A DNA stretch of 20,232 nucleotides from Acidobacteriaceae bacterium UBA1795 (GTDB lineage Bacteria > Acidobacteriota > Terriglobia > Terriglobales > Acidobacteriaceae), in contig DCFV01000188.1 of NCBI GenBank assembly GCA_002314435.1, forward strand, positions 10,511 to 30,742, in the 5' to 3' direction. The notes beneath the pieces are model-generated. The model was not told the DNA's origin and did not search any database. It saw only the letters and a program-made list of their open reading frames with translations. This document shows, one piece after another, positions 1-6,460 of this stretch. Within the stretch, counting starts at the first letter, position 1. The number at the start of each line of letters is the position of its first letter. Made by a program: the position numbers and the translations under genes.

Positions 1-2
1 GC

Positions 3-140
3 GGCGACCACCGCATCGCCATGGCATTTGCCGTGGCTGCGCTCCGCGCCGAGGGTGAAACCCTGATCCAAGGCTCGGAATCGGCAGCGATCAGTTTCCC
101 GGAGTTCTTCGACCTGCTCGATATGGTCGCTGACCGCTAG
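3..140 (+). CDS. aroA: 3-phosphoshikimate 1-carboxyvinyltransferase (EPSP synthase), C-terminal fragment
   Basis: Only the last 45 codons are in the window, and the gene continues off the left edge. The fragment opens with GDHRIAMAFAVAALRAEG, the strongly conserved C-terminal signature of EPSP synthase. It ends with an AISFPEFFDLL-type tail, as the family usually does. The enzyme joins phosphoenolpyruvate to shikimate 3-phosphate in the shikimate pathway to aromatic amino acids, in the cytoplasm. The Asp-His-Arg of this signature lies in the C-terminal active-site lobe. A strong hairpin terminator follows 25 bp after the stop, so this is the last gene of its transcript. The family call is firm; nothing can be said about the start or the upstream operon. 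Confidence 0.93.
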   Translation, partial: GDHRIAMAFAVAALRAEGETLIQGSESAAISFPEFFDLLDMVADR

Positions 141-165
141 GTCGGCGGTCTTCGCAGAGAAACGA

Positions 166-191
166 AAAGGCCGCCCACGGGCGGCCTTTGT
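166..191. terminator. Bidirectional intrinsic terminator between aroA and the PGB-domain gene
   Basis: A perfect 10 bp stem (166-175 with 180-189) has a CACG loop, with A residues on its left flank and T residues on its right. It is GC-rich in the middle and ends in AAA/TTT. It can therefore stop aroA on the plus strand and, through the run TTTTCGTTTC, the PGB-domain gene on the minus strand. The two genes converge here. Confidence 0.85.
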
Positions 192-209
192 TATGCAAAC
201 AACCTGACC

Positions 210-737
210 CTAGCGATTGTCGCTGGCTGCGCCTGAACCGGCGGAAACGCCGGCCACCTGCCCTGCGGGAATTGTGCTTACCGGTGGCGGTGCATCGAAC
301 GTTGCTGTCTTTGCATTGATCGCGCCCGAGTAATCCGCTCCCAGACCCAGCTTCTTGAGCGCGCGGGAGTCGGGCATCAGCTTCGTCTGCCACCCCTGAT
401 CGGCCTGGAACTTCTGCATCGCGGCTAGCGTGGTGGCGTCCCACTGGCCGTTGGGATCACCATTCAAGTAGTGTTCGCGAATAAGCGCCTGTTGAATCTC
501 GGTCACGCGGGACGGCTCAATGGCCTGCTGGCCGTGCATCTTATGCGACTTACGACTGGAACCGCGGCGCCCTGCGCGCGTGCTTTTGGCCGAAACCTTG
601 CTGCTGGTGTGGCTGCCAGATTTGGCCGCGTGGCTGTGGCTTACACTTGCACTGCGATGAGTGCGAGAGGCCACCGCTGGTGACACACTCAGAACCGCAG
701 TCAATACAAATGCCAAGCTTGCTCTAAATGTAAGCAC
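210..737 (-). CDS. Exported peptidoglycan-binding-domain protein with a basic Ser/His/Lys-rich linker
   Basis: The product has 175 residues. Residues 1-24 form a signal peptide ending in SPAVAS. Residues about 25-68 are a low-complexity stretch rich in Ser, His, Lys and Arg. Residues about 76-132 match the peptidoglycan_binding_1 fold, with the pattern VTEIQQALIREHYLNGDPNGQWDATT reduced here to its key parts: IQQAL, G-x-W and AMQKFQ. The tail is Ala/Gly/Ser-rich. The gene starts at a GTG with AGAGGTG seven bases upstream. I infer a periplasmic or cell-wall-bound protein; no catalytic domain is visible. It lies 191 bp downstream of htrA on the same strand but seems to have its own leader. The basic linker might contact anionic envelope polymers, which is speculation. 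The domain call is fairly sure; the role is unknown. Confidence 0.8.
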   Translation of the reverse strand: MLTFRASLAFVLTAVLSVSPAVASRTHRSASVSHSHAAKSGSHTSSKVSAKSTRAGRRGSSRKSHKMHGQQAIEPSRVTEIQQALIREHYLNGDPNGQWDATTLAAMQKFQADQGWQTKLMPDSRALKKLGLGADYSGAINAKTATFDAPPPVSTIPAGQVAGVSAGSGAASDNR

Positions 738-760
738 GCTGATACACCTCTACGCAGAAT

Positions 761-786
761 TTCCGGGGGGCGTACCCGGAATTTTA
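761..786 (-). promoter_or_regulatory. Inverted repeat and -10-like box upstream of the PGB-domain gene
   Basis: A perfect 7 bp inverted repeat, TTCCGGG at 761-767 and CCCGGAA at 775-781, has a 7-base spacer. It abuts a TAAAAT box on the minus strand (786 to 781), about 45 bp before the GTG start. I see no good -35 box. It could be an operator overlapping the transcription start or a hairpin in the 5' leader. The repeat is seen directly; the function is inferred. Confidence 0.35.
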
Positions 787-928
787 ACGGATGCTCACGC
801 TTCGCGCCAGAAAAAACAAGCTTTCTGGAACCCGAAGTACATATCCACGCGTCTGCCACGCAAACATCCGGAATCGAACATAGCCCGGGCCAATAGAAGT
901 CAACTCCTTTCAGCCCAGGCAGATGCGG

Positions 929-2566
929 CTATTGCAGGGTGCCGCCGAAGTAGTTGATCCCGTCGCCTGGGCGGCGTGGATCGATCACCTCAAACACTAC
1001 GTCGTCACCATTCTTGATTTTGCTTACTACTGCCTGATACTGCTCACGTGTACCGGTCTGCTGCCTGTTGATGCGAATGATGACCAGCCCGGGCTCAAGA
1101 CCCTGCAGATCAGCAAAGGATCCAGTGCGCACCGACTGGATGACAACGCCTGGCGTATGCAGCTTGGCGGCCAGTTGAGGCGTGGTTTCACTAACCACGA
1201 TGCCCAGCTTGGTTTCGCCAGCATCGCCCGGCTGCTCTGGTGCAACTGCCGACTGCTGATTGTTCAGATCGGAAAAGACCTTGTCACGGTCCCCTATGGT
1301 CACTGTGGCGTCCATCTGCTTGCCGTCGCGGATGTAGCCTAGACGAGCGGTCGAGCCCGGATGACGGCCGGCAATCTCGTTCACCAGATCATCTCCGTCC
1401 TTGATGTTGCGACCGTCAATGGAAGTAATAATGTCGCCCGGCTTCAGGCCTGCCTTCTCGGCCGGCCCACCCGGCTGCACGGTTTGCACCAGGACGCCGT
1501 TCTTGAAGCCGTAAATGCGGTTGACGGCCTCCGGCAGATTCTGCCGGAACGAGACGCCAATGGAGCCGCGCGTCACCTTGTGGCTGGGGCTGATCAGGTC
1601 GTTGTAGACCTGCACCACTGTGTTCGACGGCATGGCAAAACCGATGCCTTGGTAGCCCGCCGACTGAGTGAAAATAGCGGTGTTGACGCCAATCACTTCG
1701 CCGTTCATGTTGAGCAACGGACCGCCGGAGTTGCCGGGATTGATGGCCGCGTCCGTCTGAATGAAGTGCTGAAATTGACCGCTCGCGCCGGGCTCAATGG
1801 TCCGGTTCTTCGCGGAAATGATGCCAGCCGTGACGGTTTGCGAGAGTGCAAACGGACTGCCTATGGCCTCAACCCAGTCACCCACCTGGGCGTTGTCCGA
1901 GTTGCCTAGCTTGACGATAGGCAGGGGCTTGTCGGTGTCGATCTTGATGACGGCTAGATCAGTGGCTTTGTCGGTACCGATCACGCGTGCGGGCCGGCCC
2001 AGATCCTGCGTGTCTGGATCCGTCGACAACTTCACATAAATCTTGTCGGCCTTCTCCACGACATGGTTGTTGGTGATGATGTAGCCCTTAGCGTCGACAA
2101 TGAAGCCCGAGCCGAGCGACTCGCGCACCTGACCATCATCGCCCTCACCTTGATCGGGCATCTGGCCACCAAAGAACTTCTTGAAGAAGTTCTGGAAGTC
2201 ATCGGGGTTCTGCGGAACCTGTTCCTCGTTCTGGTCTTCGTCGCCGGGGTTCTGCTGCTGTACATGAGGATTACGGCGGCGCGTGGTTGCCTGCTTCGGC
2301 AGTGTCTCAGTGTTGATGTTCACCACCGCCGGGCCCACTTCCTTGGCGATCTTCACAAACTCATTGGGGGTAACCGGCGAGTTGACCACATGCAGTGGCG
2401 TGGCGTCGGAGCTCGAGTTCTTCTGCTCCTGCCCACGCACGCCGTGTGCAGCAAAGGAGCCGGCCACAATGGCCACGGAGAGTGTGGCAAGAACCACAAA
2501 AGCAGAAGCTAGACTACGCGAACGCAGCCTTTCCAGAAGCGATTTCATACGTTGACTAGACCTCAT
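929..2566 (-). CDS. HtrA/DegP-type (Do) periplasmic serine protease
   Basis: The 545-residue product has a single N-terminal membrane or signal segment (about 18-40). A trypsin-like domain follows, with the full triad: His168 in TNNHVV, Asp203 in TDLAVIKI and Ser280 in NPGNSGGPL. Two PDZ domains lie at about 333-425 and 450-530. A Gln/Asp/Glu-rich stretch at about 100-148 corresponds to the LA-loop region of DegP-like proteins. The family degrades or refolds misfolded envelope proteins, and the PDZ domains recognise the substrate C-termini. Two starts are possible: ATG at 2566, with GGGGGA six bases upstream, or ATG at 2548 (MKSLLERL), with GAGG about 12 bases upstream. I keep the first, but the second is quite possible. 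The gene is divergent from the M28 peptidase. Whether it is the DegP, DegQ or DegS orthologue cannot be settled here. Confidence 0.93.
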   Translation of the reverse strand: MRSSQRMKSLLERLRSRSLASAFVVLATLSVAIVAGSFAAHGVRGQEQKNSSSDATPLHVVNSPVTPNEFVKIAKEVGPAVVNINTETLPKQATTRRRNPHVQQQNPGDEDQNEEQVPQNPDDFQNFFKKFFGGQMPDQGEGDDGQVRESLGSGFIVDAKGYIITNNHVVEKADKIYVKLSTDPDTQDLGRPARVIGTDKATDLAVIKIDTDKPLPIVKLGNSDNAQVGDWVEAIGSPFALSQTVTAGIISAKNRTIEPGASGQFQHFIQTDAAINPGNSGGPLLNMNGEVIGVNTAIFTQSAGYQGIGFAMPSNTVVQVYNDLISPSHKVTRGSIGVSFRQNLPEAVNRIYGFKNGVLVQTVQPGGPAEKAGLKPGDIITSIDGRNIKDGDDLVNEIAGRHPGSTARLGYIRDGKQMDATVTIGDRDKVFSDLNNQQSAVAPEQPGDAGETKLGIVVSETTPQLAAKLHTPGVVIQSVRTGSFADLQGLEPGLVIIRINRQQTGTREQYQAVVSKIKNGDDVVFEVIDPRRPGDGINYFGGTLQ

Positions 2567-2727
2567 CGGGGTTCCCCCGGCACTGTGTGCCGGCCGGTTC
2601 CACCTATGTCCCTAGTATAGCGAGCCGTGGCTTCGAACATCTGTTTCGGGACAAACGCGGTTGCACCGATATCGATTTCTCCCTGAGGGTTAGACGCGCA
2701 AGGGAGGCTAAGAGTCTTCCTGACCGC
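2567..2727. promoter_or_regulatory. Divergent promoter region between htrA-like gene and M28 peptidase
   Basis: This 161 bp region must hold the starts of two divergent transcripts. On the minus strand a TATACT box (2619 to 2614) sits about 50 bp from the protease start, without a convincing -35. Between them is a perfect 7 bp hairpin, CCGGCAC/GTGCCGG at 2577-2593 with a TGT loop, next to the short palindrome GGGGTTCCCC at 2568-2577. On the plus strand an AGGGAGG at 2701-2707 lies 20 bases before the chosen ATG of the peptidase, too far to be a normal ribosome binding site. No promoter is certain. Confidence 0.35.
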
Positions 2728-4236
2728 ATGCTACGATCCGACATGATATTCCATTCGAAAACCACTGCCCGTCTTGTTCTCACCGCGCTGGGCTGCGCGG
2801 CTGCCGCTTTGGCTGGCTTCGCGCAGAGCCCCGCTCCCCCACCCAGCCCCATGCTGGATCGCATTAACGCCATGATCAATGGCGGACCCTGTGTCTGGAC
2901 CCCGGCACAGCTGGACACCATGGCCCGGCTTCGCGATGCCGCCATGTCCGACCCCTTTGCGCTGAACGAGCTGCGCCATCTGACCGACAACATCGGCCCC
3001 CGGCTGAGCGGTTCACCTCAGGCTCAGCAGGCCGTGGACTACGTGGCCGCTGAGATGCGCGCGCTAGGTGCCGAGGTCACACTCGAAAAAGCCAAGGTAC
3101 CCCACTGGGTTCGCGGCACAGAGACGGCAGAGCTGGTTTCCTGGCCCGGCCAGGCCCCCGGAACCGCCCAGAAGATCGTGCTCACCGCCCTTGGCGGCAG
3201 TGTTGCCACTCCGCCCGAGGGACTGACCGCTGAAGTTCTGGTCGTCGACAACTTTCAGCAACTGAGGGCCCTGCCGCCCGGCGCTACGAAGGGCAAGATC
3301 CTCCTGTTCAATCACAAATTCGACAAGGAGTTGGCTGCGCAAGGCGATGGGCTGAACGCCTACGGAGGCGGAGTGGTCTACCGCGGAATCGGGCCGATCG
3401 CTGCCGCCACCGCTGGAGCCGCGGCCGTTTTGGTCCGCTCCGTGGGCGGCGCCGACTACCGCTTGCCACACACCGGGCAAACCATGTACGACCCCAGCGT
3501 TACCAAGATTCCTGCCGCCGCCCTAGCCGCCGAGGATGCTGACTTGTTGAACAATCTCGCAGCACAGGGAGCTCTTAAGCTTCACTTAACTTTGACACCG
3601 CAAAGCCTTCCAGAAGCAGATAGTTACAACGTCATCGCGGACTGGAAGGGCACTGAGCATCCGGAACAGGTTGTGATCGTCTCAGGACATCTGGACTCCT
3701 GGGATCTGGGCACCGGGGCAATCGATGACGGAGCGGGCGTTGTGGTCTCCATGCAGGCAATCCACCTGCTGCACGATCTCGGCATCCATCCCCGGCGCAC
3801 CGTGCGCTTCATCGCCTGGATGAGCGAGGAGGAAGGTTCCCAGGGCGCGGCGGCCTACATGGCCGAACACAAGGACCTGAACAATCACATCGGAGCCATC
3901 GAGAGCGATCTCGGGGCCGACCACCCGTCCGGCGTCTACTACGCAGGTAAGCCTGAACTGGGCCGCTGGCTGCGTCCCGTCTCGCAAGTGCTGGATGCTA
4001 TCGGAGCCGAAACGCAGAAGGCAACGCCCGAAACCGGCGAGGACATCAACGGGCTAACAGAGAAAGGCGTACCGAGCTTCGCTCCGATACAGGACAGCCG
4101 CTTCTACTTCAACTACCACCATACCCCAGCCGACACCTTTGACAAGGTGGACCCGAAATACCTAAGCGAAAACGCTGCGGTGATGACTGTGCTGGCCTAT
4201 GCGTTGGCAGACTCGCCCGAGCCCGCGCCCCGGTAA
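2728..4236 (+). CDS. Exported M28-family metallopeptidase with a PA-like insert
   Basis: From ATG 2728 the product has 502 residues. A signal peptide covers about 1-33, with the hydrophobic run LVLTALGCAAAALAGFA. The region around 150-290 fits the protease-associated (PA) insert of M28 aminopeptidases and carboxypeptidases. The two-zinc site is complete: His321 and the following Asp in GHLDSWD, Asp333 in GAIDDGAG, the Glu pair at about 367-368 in SEEEGSQG, Asp394 in IESD, and His465 in YHHTPADT. The family removes terminal amino acids or dipeptides, here presumably in the periplasm or outside the cell. An earlier in-frame ATG at 2587 gives 47 extra residues, but they are charged, precede the signal peptide and fall in the promoter region, so I reject it. 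ATG 2743 is also possible. The fold and metal site are firm; the substrate is unknown. Confidence 0.9.
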   Translation: MLRSDMIFHSKTTARLVLTALGCAAAALAGFAQSPAPPPSPMLDRINAMINGGPCVWTPAQLDTMARLRDAAMSDPFALNELRHLTDNIGPRLSGSPQAQQAVDYVAAEMRALGAEVTLEKAKVPHWVRGTETAELVSWPGQAPGTAQKIVLTALGGSVATPPEGLTAEVLVVDNFQQLRALPPGATKGKILLFNHKFDKELAAQGDGLNAYGGGVVYRGIGPIAAATAGAAAVLVRSVGGADYRLPHTGQTMYDPSVTKIPAAALAAEDADLLNNLAAQGALKLHLTLTPQSLPEADSYNVIADWKGTEHPEQVVIVSGHLDSWDLGTGAIDDGAGVVVSMQAIHLLHDLGIHPRRTVRFIAWMSEEEGSQGAAAYMAEHKDLNNHIGAIESDLGADHPSGVYYAGKPELGRWLRPVSQVLDAIGAETQKATPETGEDINGLTEKGVPSFAPIQDSRFYFNYHHTPADTFDKVDPKYLSENAAVMTVLAYALADSPEPAPR

Positions 4237-4246
4237 CAGGAACGCG

Positions 4247-4285
4247 GATCAAGGGACCTGGGATGGCCCCTTGATCTCTTTCCCA
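4247..4285 (+). terminator. Probable weak terminator after the M28 peptidase gene
   Basis: A 9 bp perfect stem pairs GATCAAGGG at 4247-4255 with CCCTTGATC at 4268-4276 across a 12-base loop, ten bases after the stop codon. It is followed by the pyrimidine run TCTTTCCCATCTC rather than a clean T tract. The genes on either side converge here. The minus strand shows no T run after the stem, so it probably serves the plus-strand gene only. Confidence 0.45.
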
Positions 4286-4296
4286 TCTCTCATTAT

Positions 4297-5208
4297 TTAA
4301 GCCTCATGCGCCGTAGGCACGTGCGGTTGCGGCACGAGTTCGGTGAGCGCGATGGCAATGAGGATGATCACGGCACCCGTCGCAGCGCGCAGGCCGAGCC
4401 GCTCCCCCATCACCACAAACGACGTAATCCAGGCAAACACCGGCTCGAGCGTCAGAAGAAGAGCGATGTGCGTAGACGGCAGAACCGATTGCGCCCAACT
4501 TTGAATCGAGAATGCCGCAGCAGTCGCCAATGCAGCAGCGATAGCGAGCGCACCGATGAGCCGCGGAGACCAGTGCACGTGAGGGTGCTCGATGAATGGC
4601 AGACTCACCGCCATGAATAAAGCGCAAAAACCAATTTGCAGCAGAGCCAGAAGCTGAAAGCCAATGCGCGGCGATACGTGACTGAGCGCAATGCAATGCA
4701 GCGCGAAGCCCACCGAACAGCCGAAGGTCAGCACGTCACCAAGGTTGATCGATGACCAGTCGGGCAGAATGGACTGCGCAGCAGCCGGCGTGGTGAGCAG
4801 CAGAATTCCAGCAAACGCAAGCACCGCGCTTACATAGGCGTTCCAGCGCGGCCGCCGTGCGCCCGGCGGGTGCAGACCGGGAATCAGAGACAACAGCGGC
4901 ACCAGAACAACCACCAGCCCGGTGATGAACGCCGACTTCGACGGCGTGGTGCGCACCAGGCCTATGGTCTGGAACTGGTAGCCGGCAGCCAGGCACAAAC
5001 CCACAACTGCTCCGGCAGCGATGTGGCTGCGCCGGATCCCGCGCCACGAGCGGTGATAGACCACTGCGAGCAGCGCAAATGCCAGAGTCATGCGGAGCAA
5101 ATTGAAGGCCGCGGGCGTGGCTTCCGCCAGGGCTCCCTTCACCAAAACAAAGGTCGACCCCCAGACCGCGACAACGAACAACATGAGCAGGTAAGCGCGG
5201 AACTTCAT
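4297..5208 (-). CDS. EamA/DMT-superfamily permease
   Basis: The 303-residue product is very hydrophobic and has about ten membrane helices in two EamA repeats, roughly residues 5-135 and 155-292. The opening pattern VVAVWGSTFVLVKGAL, the following NLLRMTLAF and the second-repeat LLTLEPVFAWITSFVVMGERLG are typical of the drug/metabolite transporter superfamily. Length and topology match the usual 290-310 residues. These carriers sit in the inner membrane and commonly export amino acids, metabolites or drugs; the substrate cannot be read from the sequence. The start ATG at 5208 lacks a clear ribosome binding site. The gene is divergent from the MscS gene (61 bp gap) and convergent with the M28 peptidase, so it is probably a single-gene unit. 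Confidence 0.9.
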   Translation of the reverse strand: MKFRAYLLMLFVVAVWGSTFVLVKGALAEATPAAFNLLRMTLAFALLAVVYHRSWRGIRRSHIAAGAVVGLCLAAGYQFQTIGLVRTTPSKSAFITGLVVVLVPLLSLIPGLHPPGARRPRWNAYVSAVLAFAGILLLTTPAAAQSILPDWSSINLGDVLTFGCSVGFALHCIALSHVSPRIGFQLLALLQIGFCALFMAVSLPFIEHPHVHWSPRLIGALAIAAALATAAAFSIQSWAQSVLPSTHIALLLTLEPVFAWITSFVVMGERLGLRAATGAVIILIAIALTELVPQPHVPTAHEA

Positions 5209-5269
5209 CTGGATTGATTATTTCAGGCTCGGCTGCACAGGCAGCGAAAACCTGCGGTGGCGCGTCCAA

Positions 5270-6460
5270 ATGGAGATGAGCGAATTGTTTCTCACCTTCC
5301 TCAGCATACCCGGCGCGCCACACAACTGGCTGATCGGTGTGGTGCTGCTCTGCGCTGTAGTGGTGTTCGGCAACGGGTTTCACTTCCTGCTGTTTCGGCT
5401 GCTGCGACGCAAGCAGGAGCAGGGACGCACTCTCGGCCTTGGGTTCCGCCGCTATCTCGCGGCACCCGCCAGAGTTGTGCTGCTGGTCACGCTGGTGCGC
5501 GTTGCGCTGCCCTTCGTGCCGGGCATTCCGCCAGAGATCCTTGACCACTTGAATCAAGCCGTTGAAATCGCGCTCGTGTTGGCGTTGGGATGGCTCGGCA
5601 TTGGAGGTGTCTATGTGGCGCAGACTCTGATACTGCGCCGCTTTGACATCACCGTTGCCGACAATTTGCGTGCCCGCCGCCTGCACACGCAAATGCAATT
5701 CGTGCGGCAGCTTGCCATCGCCGCCGTCGTCGTCATCGATGCCGCTGCCCTGCTTTGGAGCATGCACAACCCCGGACTTTGGAAGTACGGCACTGGCCTT
5801 CTGGCCTCCGCGGGATTGGCCTCGCTGTTTCTGGCCGCGGCGGCCAAGTCCACCGTATCCAACCTGCTTGCCGGCATGCAGATCGCGCTCTCTGAACCCA
5901 TTCGCATCGACGATGTAGTTGTGGTTGCCGGGGAGTGGGGCCGCATCGCCCAAATCACCAGCACATATGTCGTGATCAACATCTGGGACCAGCGAACACT
6001 GATTGTGCCGCTCAGCTACTTCATTGAGCAACCGTTCGCGAACTGGACGCGGACAGGCTCGGAGATCCTGGGCACAGCCTTCCTCTATCTCGATTACACA
6101 GTATCCGTGGAGGAACTGCGAGCGGAATTAGCGCGCGTGGTTGCCGAGTCGCCGCTCTGGGACCGCCGCGTCTGCGGTCTGCAGGTAACCGATCTGCGCG
6201 AGCACACTATGGAGTTGCGCTGCCTGATTAGCTCACACGATTCGGGCAAGAGTTTCGACCTCCGCTGCCTCGTTCGTGAAAAGATGATCGCCTTTGTGCG
6301 CGAGCACTATCCGCATGCACTGCCCACCATGCGCGTGGAAACAAGGCGCGATTCAGCACGCACAGGAGAAATGCAGCCCATAGACGAAGCGCCTCCCGCG
6401 GTTCCCATCGAAGCCAATCAGTCGCCGAACCCGCTGGAATCCACCGGCGCGGCGGCCTAG
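5270..6460 (+). CDS. MscS-family mechanosensitive ion channel
   Basis: The product has 396 residues. Four or so membrane helices at about 20-43, 65-83, 95-122 and 143-165 lead into the pore helix. The pore-lining segment and beta domain follow at about 170-260: LASAGLASLFLAAAAKSTVSNLLAGMQIAL in abbreviated form, then SEPIRIDDVVVV, GRIAQITSTYVVI and the LIVPLSYFIEQPFANW end of the MscS core. A cytoplasmic alpha/beta domain runs to about 355, and the last 40 residues are Pro/Ala-rich and probably disordered. These channels open under membrane tension and release solutes on osmotic downshock. ATG 5270 has GGTGG nine bases upstream; ATG 5276 directly follows GGAG and is less likely. The stop codon overlaps that of the convergent amidohydrolase gene. 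Confidence 0.92.
   Translation: MEMSELFLTFLSIPGAPHNWLIGVVLLCAVVVFGNGFHFLLFRLLRRKQEQGRTLGLGFRRYLAAPARVVLLVTLVRVALPFVPGIPPEILDHLNQAVEIALVLALGWLGIGGVYVAQTLILRRFDITVADNLRARRLHTQMQFVRQLAIAAVVVIDAAALLWSMHNPGLWKYGTGLLASAGLASLFLAAAAKSTVSNLLAGMQIALSEPIRIDDVVVVAGEWGRIAQITSTYVVINIWDQRTLIVPLSYFIEQPFANWTRTGSEILGTAFLYLDYTVSVEELRAELARVVAESPLWDRRVCGLQVTDLREHTMELRCLISSHDSGKSFDLRCLVREKMIAFVREHYPHALPTMRVETRRDSARTGEMQPIDEAPPAVPIEANQSPNPLESTGAAA
6457..6460. other. Shared CTAG: overlapping stop codons of two convergent genes
   Basis: The plus-strand stop of the MscS gene is TAG at 6458-6460. The minus-strand stop of the amidohydrolase gene is the complement of 6457-6459, also TAG. The four bases CTAG therefore end both genes and leave no room for an intergenic terminator. 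I see no hairpin with a T run near the junction. Confidence 0.9.

Noticed and set aside
807..828. Hairpin CCAGAAA/TTTCTGG considered as terminator of the HtrA-like gene
   Set aside because: The 7 bp stem is AT-containing with an 8-base loop, and no T run follows it on the minus strand. It may be incidental.
2063..2512. Plus-strand frame with hydrophobic runs antisense to the HtrA-like gene
   Set aside because: The hydrophobic look comes from the complement of charged codons; the protease gene on the other strand is unambiguous.
2587..2727. Earlier ATG for the M28 peptidase
   Set aside because: The extra 47 residues are charged, precede the signal peptide and coincide with the divergent promoter region and a hairpin.
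4736..6031. Long minus-strand reading frame of 431 codons across the permease and channel genes
   Set aside because: It overlaps the better-supported EamA gene in another frame and lies antisense to the MscS gene. Its composition is Gln/His/Arg-rich, with no recognisable domain, as expected of a GC-rich shadow frame.
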